DNA from: Bacteroidales bacterium
GTDB lineage: Bacteria > Bacteroidota > Bacteroidia > Bacteroidales > P3
DNA length: 11,354 bases
Direction: 5' to 3'
Assembly: GCA_017647065.1 (NCBI GenBank)
Contig: JAGCLI010000042.1
Span: 1 to 11,354, forward strand
The translations under genes were made by a program, and so were the position numbers. Of the stretch, positions 1-7,155 are shown piece after piece (position 1 is the stretch's first letter; every line of letters begins with the position of its first letter). The notes below the pieces were generated by a model that had not been told where the DNA came from, made no database searches, and saw only the letters and a program-made list of their open reading frames with translations.

Positions 1-1223
1 AGTTCTCTTGTGGAGTTTTCTTGACGATTGTCGGCCGGTTCGTAAAGAGACACACCCTGCAAATCATCTGGCATAAATTGTTGTTGCACAAAATGGTTTG
101 CATAATCGTGAGAATAGCGATAATCTGCACCATATCCTATTTGTTTCATTAGTTTTGTTGGTGCGTTTCTTAGATGTATTGGCACAGGTTTATCTCCTGT
201 TTGTTCAACTAATTCTATCGCTTTGTTAATTGCCATATATGTAGAATTGCTTTTTGCTGATGTTGCTAAATATACTGCCGTTTGCGAGAGTATTATTCTA
301 CATTCTGGATAACCAATCTTGCTTACTGCATCAAAACAATTGTTTGCAAGCAAAAGAGCATTAGGATTTGCATTTCCTATGTCTTCTGAGGCTAAGATTA
401 GCATTCTTCTTGCTATAAAAAGTGGATCTTCTCCCGATACAATCATTCTTGCTAACCAATAAACTGCTGCATTTGGGTCGGAACCTCTAATGCTTTTTAT
501 GAAAGCCGATATTATATCGTAGTGATTCTCTCCTTTTTTGTCGTATATTGCTATGTTTTGCTGAATAATTGTAGAAACACTTTGGTTATCTATAGAAAAA
601 TCACCTGTAAATTGAGATGCTACTAATTCTACTGCATTGATTAGTTTTCTTGCATCACCTCCGCTTATTCTAATTAAGGCTTCTGTTTCTTTTATTTCTA
701 TTTTTCTGTTTTCACTTTCTTCTAAATAAGAAACAGCTTTTTGAATTATTTTTTCTAAATGATGTTTTTCGAGATTTCTTAGTATGTAAACTTGTGCTCT
801 TGAAAGAAGTGGTGATATGATTTCAAAACTTGGGTTTTCGGTTGTCGCTCCTATTAGCCTTACTATGCCTTGTTCTACTGCTCCAAGCAAGGAATCTTGT
901 TGGTTTTTTGAGAATCGGTGGATTTCATCTACAAAAAGAATTGAGTTTCCATTGTTAAGTTTTGCTCTATCTATGACTTCTCTTACTTCTTTCACGCCAC
1001 TATTGATTGCAGAAAGGGTATAGAATTGTGCTGATATGGTATTTGCAATTATTCCAGCCAAAGTAGTTTTTCCAACGCCAGGAGGTCCCCATAAAATCAT
1101 AGATGGCACATTGTTTTCTTTGATTGCTCTATGCAATATTGCACCTTCTCCAATTAAATGTTCTTGTCCTATGTAGTCTTCAAGAGTTTGAGGACGTAAA
1201 ACCTCTGCTAATGGTTTTATCAT
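1..1223 (-). CDS. rarA: Replication-associated recombination protein A (RarA/MgsA AAA+ ATPase), 3' end cut by window edge
   Basis: RarA is a cytosolic AAA+ ATPase of the clamp-loader-like family that acts at stalled replication forks with SSB and recombination proteins. I translated 407 complete codons on the minus strand from ATG at 1221-1223. Visible motifs are Walker A GPPGVGKTT (residues 46-54), Walker B ILFVDEIHRF (95-104), sensor 1 GATTENPSFE (125-134) and the SRAQ arginine-finger region (141-144). The C-terminal half carries the typical family segments GSDPNAAVYWLARM, ASEDIGNANP and PIHLRNAPTKLM. The family is usually about 420-450 residues, so only a short C-terminal piece should lie outside the window. 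The start fits: the upstream methyltransferase stops 6 nt before this ATG, so rarA is probably the last visible gene of a four-gene run starting with the GH20 gene. The reading frame is intact throughout, and I regard the family call as secure. Confidence 0.96.
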   Translation of the reverse strand, partial: MIKPLAEVLRPQTLEDYIGQEHLIGEGAILHRAIKENNVPSMILWGPPGVGKTTLAGIIANTISAQFYTLSAINSGVKEVREVIDRAKLNNGNSILFVDEIHRFSKNQQDSLLGAVEQGIVRLIGATTENPSFEIISPLLSRAQVYILRNLEKHHLEKIIQKAVSYLEESENRKIEIKETEALIRISGGDARKLINAVELVASQFTGDFSIDNQSVSTIIQQNIAIYDKKGENHYDIISAFIKSIRGSDPNAAVYWLARMIVSGEDPLFIARRMLILASEDIGNANPNALLLANNCFDAVSKIGYPECRIILSQTAVYLATSAKSNSTYMAINKAIELVEQTGDKPVPIHLRNAPTKLMKQIGYGADYRYSHDYANHFVQQQFMPDDLQGVSLYEPADNRQENSTRE

Positions 1224-1229
1224 TTTGTT

Positions 1230-1937
1230 TTATTTGTAAATTAAAAAGACTGTATTACGTTTATTCAAATCAATGGTAGTTTTTTTCCATTGTTGAATAG
1301 ATTTACTTATGATTTGCTGAGAAGATAAGCCTATATCCACACCAAGACACAACATTGTATTTTGACTAAGCACTTCTTTTAAGACTTGAAGCATTTGATT
1401 GTTTCTATAAGGTGCTTCTATGAAGATTTGTGTTTGAGAATTCTTGTAGCAAAGGCTTTCTAATTCTTTTATTTTCTTTATTCTTTGGCTTTTATCTATT
1501 GGTAAATATCCAACAAAGGCGAAGTTTTGTCCGTTAAACCCACTTGCCATTAAAGACATCATTAAAGAAGATGGGCCAATCAAAGGACAAACTTTGAAAC
1601 CTTCTTTTTGGGCTAATTTTACCAAAGCTGCACCCGGATCTGCCACGCAAGGAAGTCCTGCTTCGCTCATCAATCCAAGATTTTTTCCTTGTCTTAATGG
1701 AGTTAAATAAGAATCTATTTCTTTTAAATCAGTATGCTCGTTTAATTCATAAAATTCTACCTCGGCAAAATCTTTTGTATAGCCGGATTTTCTAAGAAAA
1801 CGTCTTGCTGTTCTTACTTGTTCTACAACAAAGCTATCACATTCTTGCAAAAGTTTTTGATTCTCCTGTGGTAAGCATTGATTGATTTCAATATCTGCAA
1901 TAGGTGTTGGGAATAAATATAAAACTGCTTCACTCAT
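1230..1937 (-). CDS. RsmI-like SAM-dependent methyltransferase (tetrapyrrole methylase fold)
   Basis: This 235-residue protein belongs to the tetrapyrrole (corrin/porphyrin) methylase fold, in the branch around RsmI, which 2'-O-methylates C1402 of 16S rRNA. The SAM-binding framework is visible: FPTPIAD near residues 9-15, MSEAGLPCVADPG (90-102), PLIGPSS (118-124) and FVGYLP (141-146). It departs from canonical RsmI: the usual AEDTR stretch reads VEQVRTARRFL (38-48), and the YESPHR motif is EAPYRNN (174-180). It also lacks an RsmI-like C-terminal extension. Bacteroidetes commonly carry such a shorter paralog, annotated only as SAM-dependent methyltransferase, so I give no gene symbol. Its first codons overlap the end of the membrane-protein gene by 8 nt, and rarA follows after 6 nt, so translation is probably coupled. 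The fold is near certain; the substrate (rRNA or other) is not shown by the sequence. Confidence 0.88.
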   Translation of the reverse strand: MSEAVLYLFPTPIADIEINQCLPQENQKLLQECDSFVVEQVRTARRFLRKSGYTKDFAEVEFYELNEHTDLKEIDSYLTPLRQGKNLGLMSEAGLPCVADPGAALVKLAQKEGFKVCPLIGPSSLMMSLMASGFNGQNFAFVGYLPIDKSQRIKKIKELESLCYKNSQTQIFIEAPYRNNQMLQVLKEVLSQNTMLCLGVDIGLSSQQIISKSIQQWKKTTIDLNKRNTVFLIYK

Positions 1938-2424
1938 TCTCTATATTCTTTATTGGGTGTTTTATCATATAAATATAATAGTAAGCAATAAAAAACAAAG
2001 CCAACATTATATCTCCATAAGAAAAGCCTCTGTAACCAAGAAATAGTATAGGAACAAAAACAAGACCTACTTTACTAACTGCATATAGAAGAACTCCTGA
2101 TTTATGTCCATACCACATTAGCATACATGAATAAATCGATAGCATACTTAGTAGAAATAGGAAAATGAAGAAAAATAATGATGGGGTAAAGAAATGCAAA
2201 AGATTTTCTTTCCAAAAATACATCATTTGAGGAAAATGAGTTGAGGAAATAAAATCAACAGTAAAAGAATTAAAGAATAGACCAAAAAACGAAAATACTA
2301 ATAAGAAAAAAGCATTTGCAATAGAAAAAGGAAGGACTATGCGTATTCCCCAAGAGGAACGCATATCCTTCGCACTTTTTTGTAGGTTAATATCTTTAAA
2401 TTCTTTAATTTCGTTTATTTTCAT
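1930..2424 (-). CDS. Small integral membrane protein of unknown function (about four transmembrane segments)
   Basis: I do not recognise a family for this 164-residue protein. The first 25 residues are charged and hydrophilic (KINEIKEFKDINLQKSAKDM) and likely cytoplasmic. Four hydrophobic stretches follow at roughly residues 28-52, 77-103, 107-128 and 133-153, then a short basic/acidic tail. A loop of about 25 residues with aromatic residues separates the first two segments. There is no signal peptide, lipobox or obvious catalytic motif. Its ATG overlaps the stop of the GH20 gene in the arrangement TAATG, and its 3' end overlaps the methyltransferase gene by 8 nt. It is therefore almost certainly a real, translated gene in the same operon. 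The codon pattern resembles its neighbours and I see no sign of transfer. The operon position suggests an envelope role, but that is inference only. Confidence 0.85.
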   Translation of the reverse strand: MKINEIKEFKDINLQKSAKDMRSSWGIRIVLPFSIANAFFLLVFSFFGLFFNSFTVDFISSTHFPQMMYFWKENLLHFFTPSLFFFIFLFLLSMLSIYSCMLMWYGHKSGVLLYAVSKVGLVFVPILFLGYRGFSYGDIMLALFFIAYYYIYMIKHPIKNIENE

Positions 2425-4751
2425 TACTTAATGATTATCTCATCTGCAAAACAGTGTGCATCATATCCACAACCTGGGTGTCCTTCTGGACATTTTCTAA
2501 CTGTTTCTGCATAAATCTTCACATAACGTGCTTTTTTATCTTTGCAATTTGCTTTCACGTTAAGTATTTGTCCTTCTTTTGTTAGTTCAATGTCTGATTC
2601 GCTAACTTCTTTCCAAGTTTTGTTATCATCAGATAGATAGAAATGAACTTTTGTTGGAAGGAAAATCCAACTACCTACATTATCCAAAAAGTTTAATGAA
2701 ATAGAATTGATATTTTCTCTTTTTTCTAAATCAACAACTACATCATAATCATATCCGTAAGTACCAATCCATTTATCATAACTCTTACCTGAACCATAAA
2801 TTCCGTCAGTTAAAGCATTTTTTGTACTTCCTGAATATTGAGGATTCATATTTTTAAGTTCATATTTCTTTCCTGTTGCTTTATTAAGGTTATAAGTAGC
2901 CTTGAATAAGTTTGAAATAATCTTACCATCTCTTACAACGTATGCAGAAACAGTTGTTGTTTCAGACAAAACTAACTTTTGAGTTAATTTTGGAGAAGAA
3001 AGAGTTGGTTCACTTCCGTCAAGAGTGTAGATTATTTCAGAGTTCTTTGCAGGAGTGTTAAGTTCCAATTCCACATTCTTTGTCTTAGAGTTGAAACTAA
3101 CATCAGCAGAAATAGAATAGTGAGAACGAGAATAATTCATTCCCATTGCATCGTAGTATTTCAACAGTTTTTCTAATTTATCTAAAAATTTATCATAGTT
3201 TTTCTTTTCTTTTTGACTCCAAGCTGTTTCACTCATTGCAGCAGTACGAGGATAATCCATATAGATTGTATAATCAAATGTAGGAATGTATTCTCTCCAC
3301 ATATTTGCTTGTACTCCTATTATGTGTTTTTCTGCACTTGTTCCTGCAATTTCTTTTGGAACAGGTTCATAATGATAGACTTTTTTAAGTGGAGTAAAGC
3401 CTCCTATTGCAAGAGGTTCATTATCTGCTTCTGCTTGATAGTAATCAAAATATAAATAAGCACAAGGGACCATTACTGCATCGTATCCCATTCTTGCAGC
3501 ATCAACTCCGTCTGCTTCTCCAAGCCATGACATAACAGTAACCTCATCTTTAATTCCTCCTTCAAGGATTTCGCTCCATGCAATAGCTTGACGATTTTTT
3601 GTTTTAAGGTATTGTGTTATTTGTTGCAAGAACCAGCTTTGTAATTCAAACTCATCTTTAAGTCCATGTTTCTTTATTTGTGCTTGACACTTAGGACATT
3701 CTTTCCATTGTCCTTTTGGGCATTCATCTCCTCCGATATGAATATATTTATATGGGAATATTTCAATAACTTCGTCCAAAACATTTTTCATAAACTCTAT
3801 TGTTTCGTCCTGAGTACATAAAACATCTTCTATAACTCCCCAAGTACAAGATACTTCGTAAGTAGTATCTTTACAACCTAAGTTTGGATAAGCAGCAAGC
3901 ACCGATTGAGAGTGTCCAGGCATTTCTATTTCGGGAATAATATCAATATTTCTTTCCTTAGCATAAGCAACTATTTCTCTTGCTTGGTCTTGTGTGTAGT
4001 AGCCTTGATGAACAAATCCGTCATAATTAGGATTGCGAGCATCATTATCATTATAATGTCCTATGATTGTTGATTTTCTTTTTGAGGCAATTGATTGCAA
4101 AGAAGGATATTTCTTAATTTCTATTCTCCAACCTTGATCGTCTGTCAAATGCCAATGCAATACGTTAAGTTTATGGAATGCCATATAATCAATATAACGT
4201 TTCACATCTTCAACACTCATAAAATGTCTTGCAACATCAAGATGTTTTCCACGATATGCAAAGCGAGGATAATCCACTATTTCACATGCAGGGATTTTTG
4301 TGCAACACATCGCAACTACTTCGTGATTCCCCACAAACATTGGGTCAATCAATTGCAATAGGGTTTGAATAGCATAAAAGAATCCTGCATTTTCGTTTGC
4401 TTGAATTACAATATTCTTTTCTGTTACCTTTAAATTATATCCCTCATTTCCTAAAACCTTGTCACTAACCTTTACAAAAAGGATTGCATTTGCATCATCT
4501 TTTAGTTCAGAAAGCTCCGTTACGCAAATTTTCTTTCCAAAAGCATATTCAAGTTTTTCTTTTAAGAATTTAACCGATTGCATTTCATCAGAATTTGTAT
4601 TGACTGCAATCTTAGTTGTAGAACTTAATTTAAACTCTTTTTCTTTTAATTCCTTAACCGAAATAGGCTCCGGAATAATACTTATTTTTGTTTGAGCAAA
4701 ACAAAACATTGTTGCAAGCAAACAAAAGATAAAAACACTTGTTCTTTTCAT
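2424..4751 (-). CDS. Secreted beta-N-acetylhexosaminidase, glycoside hydrolase family 20, with C-terminal F5/8-type domain
   Basis: This 775-residue enzyme should remove terminal beta-linked GlcNAc or GalNAc from glycans by the substrate-assisted mechanism of family GH20. A signal peptide is visible at residues 1-19, with a likely cut before Q20 (CFA|QT), so export to the periplasm or beyond is expected. Domain order: GH20b-type N-domain about 22-160; catalytic barrel about 163-513; a chitobiase C-terminal-like beta domain about 550-620 (IIYTLDGSEPT at 573-583); and a discoidin/CBM32-like F5/8-type domain about 640-775. The catalytic pair is D342-E343 in HIGGDE. Other family residues present are H280 in EMPGHS, W392 and E394 in AWSEIL, and W511 in ETAWS. 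The enzyme looks intact. The last domain has C754, C761 and C767 close together, a possible disulfide cluster in an exported protein. It is first in a run with the small membrane protein, the methyltransferase and rarA. Likely roles are host glycan or peptidoglycan-fragment foraging; the sequence does not decide between them. Confidence 0.96.
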   Translation of the reverse strand: MKRTSVFIFCLLATMFCFAQTKISIIPEPISVKELKEKEFKLSSTTKIAVNTNSDEMQSVKFLKEKLEYAFGKKICVTELSELKDDANAILFVKVSDKVLGNEGYNLKVTEKNIVIQANENAGFFYAIQTLLQLIDPMFVGNHEVVAMCCTKIPACEIVDYPRFAYRGKHLDVARHFMSVEDVKRYIDYMAFHKLNVLHWHLTDDQGWRIEIKKYPSLQSIASKRKSTIIGHYNDNDARNPNYDGFVHQGYYTQDQAREIVAYAKERNIDIIPEIEMPGHSQSVLAAYPNLGCKDTTYEVSCTWGVIEDVLCTQDETIEFMKNVLDEVIEIFPYKYIHIGGDECPKGQWKECPKCQAQIKKHGLKDEFELQSWFLQQITQYLKTKNRQAIAWSEILEGGIKDEVTVMSWLGEADGVDAARMGYDAVMVPCAYLYFDYYQAEADNEPLAIGGFTPLKKVYHYEPVPKEIAGTSAEKHIIGVQANMWREYIPTFDYTIYMDYPRTAAMSETAWSQKEKKNYDKFLDKLEKLLKYYDAMGMNYSRSHYSISADVSFNSKTKNVELELNTPAKNSEIIYTLDGSEPTLSSPKLTQKLVLSETTTVSAYVVRDGKIISNLFKATYNLNKATGKKYELKNMNPQYSGSTKNALTDGIYGSGKSYDKWIGTYGYDYDVVVDLEKRENINSISLNFLDNVGSWIFLPTKVHFYLSDDNKTWKEVSESDIELTKEGQILNVKANCKDKKARYVKIYAETVRKCPEGHPGCGYDAHCFADEIIIK

Positions 4752-4782
4752 TATTTTTCTAATTAAATTTTAAATTAAACGG

Positions 4783-4790
4783 CAAAGATA
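4783..4790 (-). promoter_or_regulatory. Putative Bacteroidetes -7 promoter element upstream of the GH20 gene
   Basis: In the 49-nt gap between comF and the GH20 gene, the minus strand reads TATCTTTG. This is an exact match to the Bacteroidetes -7 consensus TAnnTTTG. Transcription would start near 4776, giving a leader of about 25 nt before the ATG at 4751. No clear TTTG is seen 19-21 nt upstream, so the -33 box is weak or absent. The element suggests that the GH20-to-rarA run can be transcribed separately from comF. With such a short motif in AT-rich DNA, chance matches are possible. Confidence 0.5.
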
Positions 4791-4800
4791 ACACTTATTC

Positions 4801-5448
4801 TTAAAAATTTGAAGATAGATAAGCAAAAGATAGTTTTAATTCGGGAATTTCACGCAAAGTTTTCACAAAATAATTAGTAGTTGCAGAAGTTGTAATCACA
4901 TCATCAATTATTAACACGTGTTTATTCTCTAAACCTTTTTTTCGTTTCAAGGCAAATATATCTCGCACATTTTCCCAACGATTTTTAGATTGTATTTGAG
5001 GAGGATTGTTAATTATTCTTTTAACCACATTTGTTGAAAGGGGAATTTGTAATTTTTTTGATAAAATTCGGCCTAATACCTCGCTTTGATTATACCCCCT
5101 TTTATAGAGTTTCTTTCTGTGAAGAGGGATAGGTATAATTAAATCTATATTTTCAATCCATTCAACTTGCTTTAAATGCTCCGCCCATAAAGTTCCTAAT
5201 TGTTTTCCTAAGAACAAATTACCTCCATATTTAAAAGAATGCAAGGCTTTCTTGCAATAAGCATAGTCTAAGAATATATCAACATTCTCAACATTTGTTT
5301 CGGTAATTTTATACCTATATCTTTCCTCTGCTACTTTTTGATAACGATAAAATGCGTGACAATTAAGACACATTATTCGCTCTCCACGAACTAATATATC
5401 ACCACAAAAAATACATGTTTGAGGAAAAAATATGTCAATTAGCGACAT
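4801..5448 (-). CDS. comF: ComF-family phosphoribosyltransferase-like protein
   Basis: ComF/GntX proteins combine an N-terminal zinc-finger-like segment with a phosphoribosyltransferase (PRTase) domain. In naturally competent bacteria they are linked to DNA uptake, but in most Bacteroidetes the role is unproven. This 215-residue protein has the paired cysteines C12xxC15 and C27xxC30. It then has PIPLHRKKLYKRGYNQSEVL (106-125), the family signature before the PRPP site, followed by the PRPP loop VLIIDDVITTSATT (178-191). The acidic pair D182-D183 is intact, but the loop has Ser188 where Gly is usual in TTGAT-type loops. Length is normal for the family. The ATG at 5446-5448 lies inside the end of the upstream lipoprotein gene (10-nt overlap), so the two are probably translated together. 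Family assignment is firm; I do not infer that this organism is competent. Confidence 0.92.
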   Translation of the reverse strand: MSLIDIFFPQTCIFCGDILVRGERIMCLNCHAFYRYQKVAEERYRYKITETNVENVDIFLDYAYCKKALHSFKYGGNLFLGKQLGTLWAEHLKQVEWIENIDLIIPIPLHRKKLYKRGYNQSEVLGRILSKKLQIPLSTNVVKRIINNPPQIQSKNRWENVRDIFALKRKKGLENKHVLIIDDVITTSATTNYFVKTLREIPELKLSFAYLSSNF

Positions 5449-5990
5449 TTTTTCAATTCATCAGTAGTTTTTATTGGAATATTTTTGAAAACAAAGACCA
5501 CATCTCTAACATCATCAGAGTTCACTTTGTTTTGCATTTGTCCAAAGAGTTTTCCACTTATTTCTTCTTTATCTAATCCTTGTATAAGAAGTTGTAAATT
5601 CTTTGGGGTAAGCATTAAATCAAAAACTCCTGCTTGTTGAGCATCTTTATTTTTATAAAACTCTGCAATTATATTCTTTGGTGTTGAGTTTTCGCTTAAT
5701 TGAAAATGCACAAACAAATATTTATGATACAAATCTATATCAAAATCTTTTAAATCCTCTGTACAAACAACTATATCGCACCAAGTAGGATTTTCCTTAT
5801 TATCTACAACCGCATAACAACTACCTAAATCCTTTATCTTGGCTTTCCACACATCTGACTCTTGTGAAAAATAAATCAATTCCTTACCTTGAAGAAACTC
5901 ATCTGTGTTTGACGCAGGCTTATCTTCACAAGCATAAAACGATAAAATAAAAAAAGAAACTAACAACAAAAAAACTTTTGATACTCTCAT
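5439..5990 (-). CDS. Putative lipoprotein of unknown function, upstream of comF
   Basis: I do not recognise this 183-residue protein. It starts with a clear type II signal peptide: MRVSK, a hydrophobic core (residues 6-19) and a lipobox-like FYAC ending at C21, so it is probably anchored in the envelope. I chose the ATG at 5988-5990; a TTG two codons earlier is possible but unnecessary. The residues after C21 are acidic (E22, D23), loosely like the acidic export signals of surface lipoproteins in Bacteroidetes, but too short a match to rely on. The mature part mixes beta-prone stretches (CYAVVDN, CDIVVC, LFVHFQL, VVFVFKN) with a hydrophilic middle, suggesting a compact alpha/beta or beta domain. 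It has four cysteines besides C21 (C58, C71, C76 and C182). The end overlaps comF by 10 nt. A promoter match lies directly upstream. The function is unknown. Confidence 0.8.
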   Translation of the reverse strand: MRVSKVFLLLVSFFILSFYACEDKPASNTDEFLQGKELIYFSQESDVWKAKIKDLGSCYAVVDNKENPTWCDIVVCTEDLKDFDIDLYHKYLFVHFQLSENSTPKNIIAEFYKNKDAQQAGVFDLMLTPKNLQLLIQGLDKEEISGKLFGQMQNKVNSDDVRDVVFVFKNIPIKTTDELKKCR

Positions 5991-6016
5991 AATCAATACT
6001 TTTTAAAATTAGACTA

Positions 6017-6046
6017 CAAAAATACAAAACTTATTTAAAAATCAAA
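6017..6046 (-). promoter_or_regulatory. Putative Bacteroidetes promoter for the lipoprotein-comF pair
   Basis: On the minus strand the gap upstream of the lipoprotein gene reads TATTTTTG at 6024-6017, matching TAnnTTTG. A TTTG lies at 6046-6043, 18 nt upstream, one base shorter than the usual 19-21 nt. The predicted start is near 6010, about 20 nt before the ATG at 5990. The TTTG overlaps the last codons of the aldolase gene. The gap is very AT-rich, so this is a moderate call. Confidence 0.5.
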
Positions 6047-7076
6047 AATTAAGTCTTTTAATTAGCAAATCCACATCTTCTTCTTTTGTCGCCCAAGAAG
6101 TAACAAATCTTACTTTGGTTTCTTTTTCTCCTCTTGGACCCCAAAGTTCAAAACCAACATCTTCACTTAATTTATCCATAAAATCATTTGGCAAAAGAAA
6201 AAATTGTTGATTAGTATTAGAGTTTACTACCGGATTATAGCCTTTTGCAATAAATGCTTGTTTGATTTTCATTGCCATATCAACAGCGTGTCGGCTTACT
6301 CTTTCATATAAATTATTTGAAAACAAACATTCAAATTGTAAGCCTAACAATCTACCTTTTGCAAGTAAGGCTCCGTGTTGTTTTATCAAAGGAAAGAAAT
6401 TTTTTAGCAAAGAATCGTTACATACAACAACGGCTTCTCCAAACAAAGCACCAAGTTTTGTTCCTCCAATGTAGAAAACATCGCATAAATTAGCTATATC
6501 TTGCAAAGAAACATCGTTTCCCTCTGCTGCTAAGCCATATCCGAGTCTTGCACCATCGATATAAAGGGGTATATTCCACTTTTTGCAAACCGAATGAATG
6601 TCTTGCAATTCTTTTTTAGTGTAAATTGTTCCGTATTCTGTTGGAAAAGAAATGTAAAGCATACCCGGTGCAACCATGTGTAAGTAAGTATCGTCTGCAT
6701 AGAAGTTTGAAATGTAATTTTCCACATCTTCCGCCTTAACCTTACCTTCATACTCAGGTAGAGTTAAGACTTTGTGTCCACAAGCCTCAATTGCACCCGA
6801 TTCGTGTACGTTTATATGTCCGCTTTCTGCGGCTAAAACACCTTCATGTCTTGAAAGCAATCCGTCAATGACCGTTGAATTAGTTTGTGTTCCTCCTACA
6901 AGAAAATGAACTCTTGCATTGTCTTTGCCAACTGCCTTTTTAATCAACTCAACAGCCTTTTGAGTGTATTGATCACAACCATAACCAACTGTTTCTTCAT
7001 AATTTGTGGCAACCAAGCGTTCTAATATTTCACTATGTGTGCCAGCCATATAATCCGTTTCAAAATAGAGTTTCAT
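6042..7076 (-). CDS. Threonine-aldolase-like PLP enzyme (beta-eliminating lyase family, fold type I)
   Basis: This 344-residue protein is a fold-type I pyridoxal-phosphate enzyme of the beta-eliminating lyase/low-specificity L-threonine aldolase group (PF01212), which typically cleaves threonine or allo-threonine to glycine and acetaldehyde. Family markers in order are GGTQTNSTVID (61-71, cofactor-phosphate region), a histidine-rich stretch with SGHINVHESGAIEA (85-98), FPTEYGTIYTKKEL (144-157), YIDGARLGYG (172-181) with Asp174 and Arg177, and FYIGGTKLGALFGE (201-214), where Lys207 is the expected Schiff-base lysine. The C-terminal domain ends normally, so the protein looks complete. The N-terminus (AGTHSEILERL) differs from the classic DFRSDTVT start of E. 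coli LtaE, so this is the divergent branch common in Bacteroidetes and the substrate should be treated as probable only. It follows uvrC after a 74-nt repeat-bearing gap in which I see no good TAnnTTTG, so it may be read through from the purC run. Confidence 0.85.
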   Translation of the reverse strand: MKLYFETDYMAGTHSEILERLVATNYEETVGYGCDQYTQKAVELIKKAVGKDNARVHFLVGGTQTNSTVIDGLLSRHEGVLAAESGHINVHESGAIEACGHKVLTLPEYEGKVKAEDVENYISNFYADDTYLHMVAPGMLYISFPTEYGTIYTKKELQDIHSVCKKWNIPLYIDGARLGYGLAAEGNDVSLQDIANLCDVFYIGGTKLGALFGEAVVVCNDSLLKNFFPLIKQHGALLAKGRLLGLQFECLFSNNLYERVSRHAVDMAMKIKQAFIAKGYNPVVNSNTNQQFFLLPNDFMDKLSEDVGFELWGPRGEKETKVRFVTSWATKEEDVDLLIKRLNF

Positions 7077-7080
7077 TTTT

Positions 7081-7155
7081 CTTTGTTTTTTTATTTTTTT
7101 TCTTTGTTTTATTCAAATTTTTCTTTGTTTTATTTTTTTATTTCTTTGCATTATT
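7081..7155. repeat. Degenerate 21-bp tandem repeat, T-rich on the plus strand
   Basis: The plus strand carries CTTTG at 7081, 7102, 7123 and 7144, exactly 21 nt apart. Units 7081-7101, 7102-7122 and 7123-7143 share CTTTGTTTT followed by A/T tracts. A fourth, partial unit (7144-7155, CTTTGCATTATT) runs across the stop codon of uvrC. The array fills the gap between uvrC and the aldolase gene. On the transcribed (minus) sense it becomes an A-rich leader, CAAAG every 21 nt, ending right before the aldolase ATG. A period of 21 bp equals two helical turns, so the A/T tracts fall on the same face of the helix, a pattern associated with intrinsic curvature. Confidence 0.75.

Noticed and set aside
5991..5996. 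TTG at 5994-5996 as the lipoprotein start
   Set aside because: The ATG two codons later gives a cleaner signal peptide (basic MRVSK) and is the normal start type for these neighbours.
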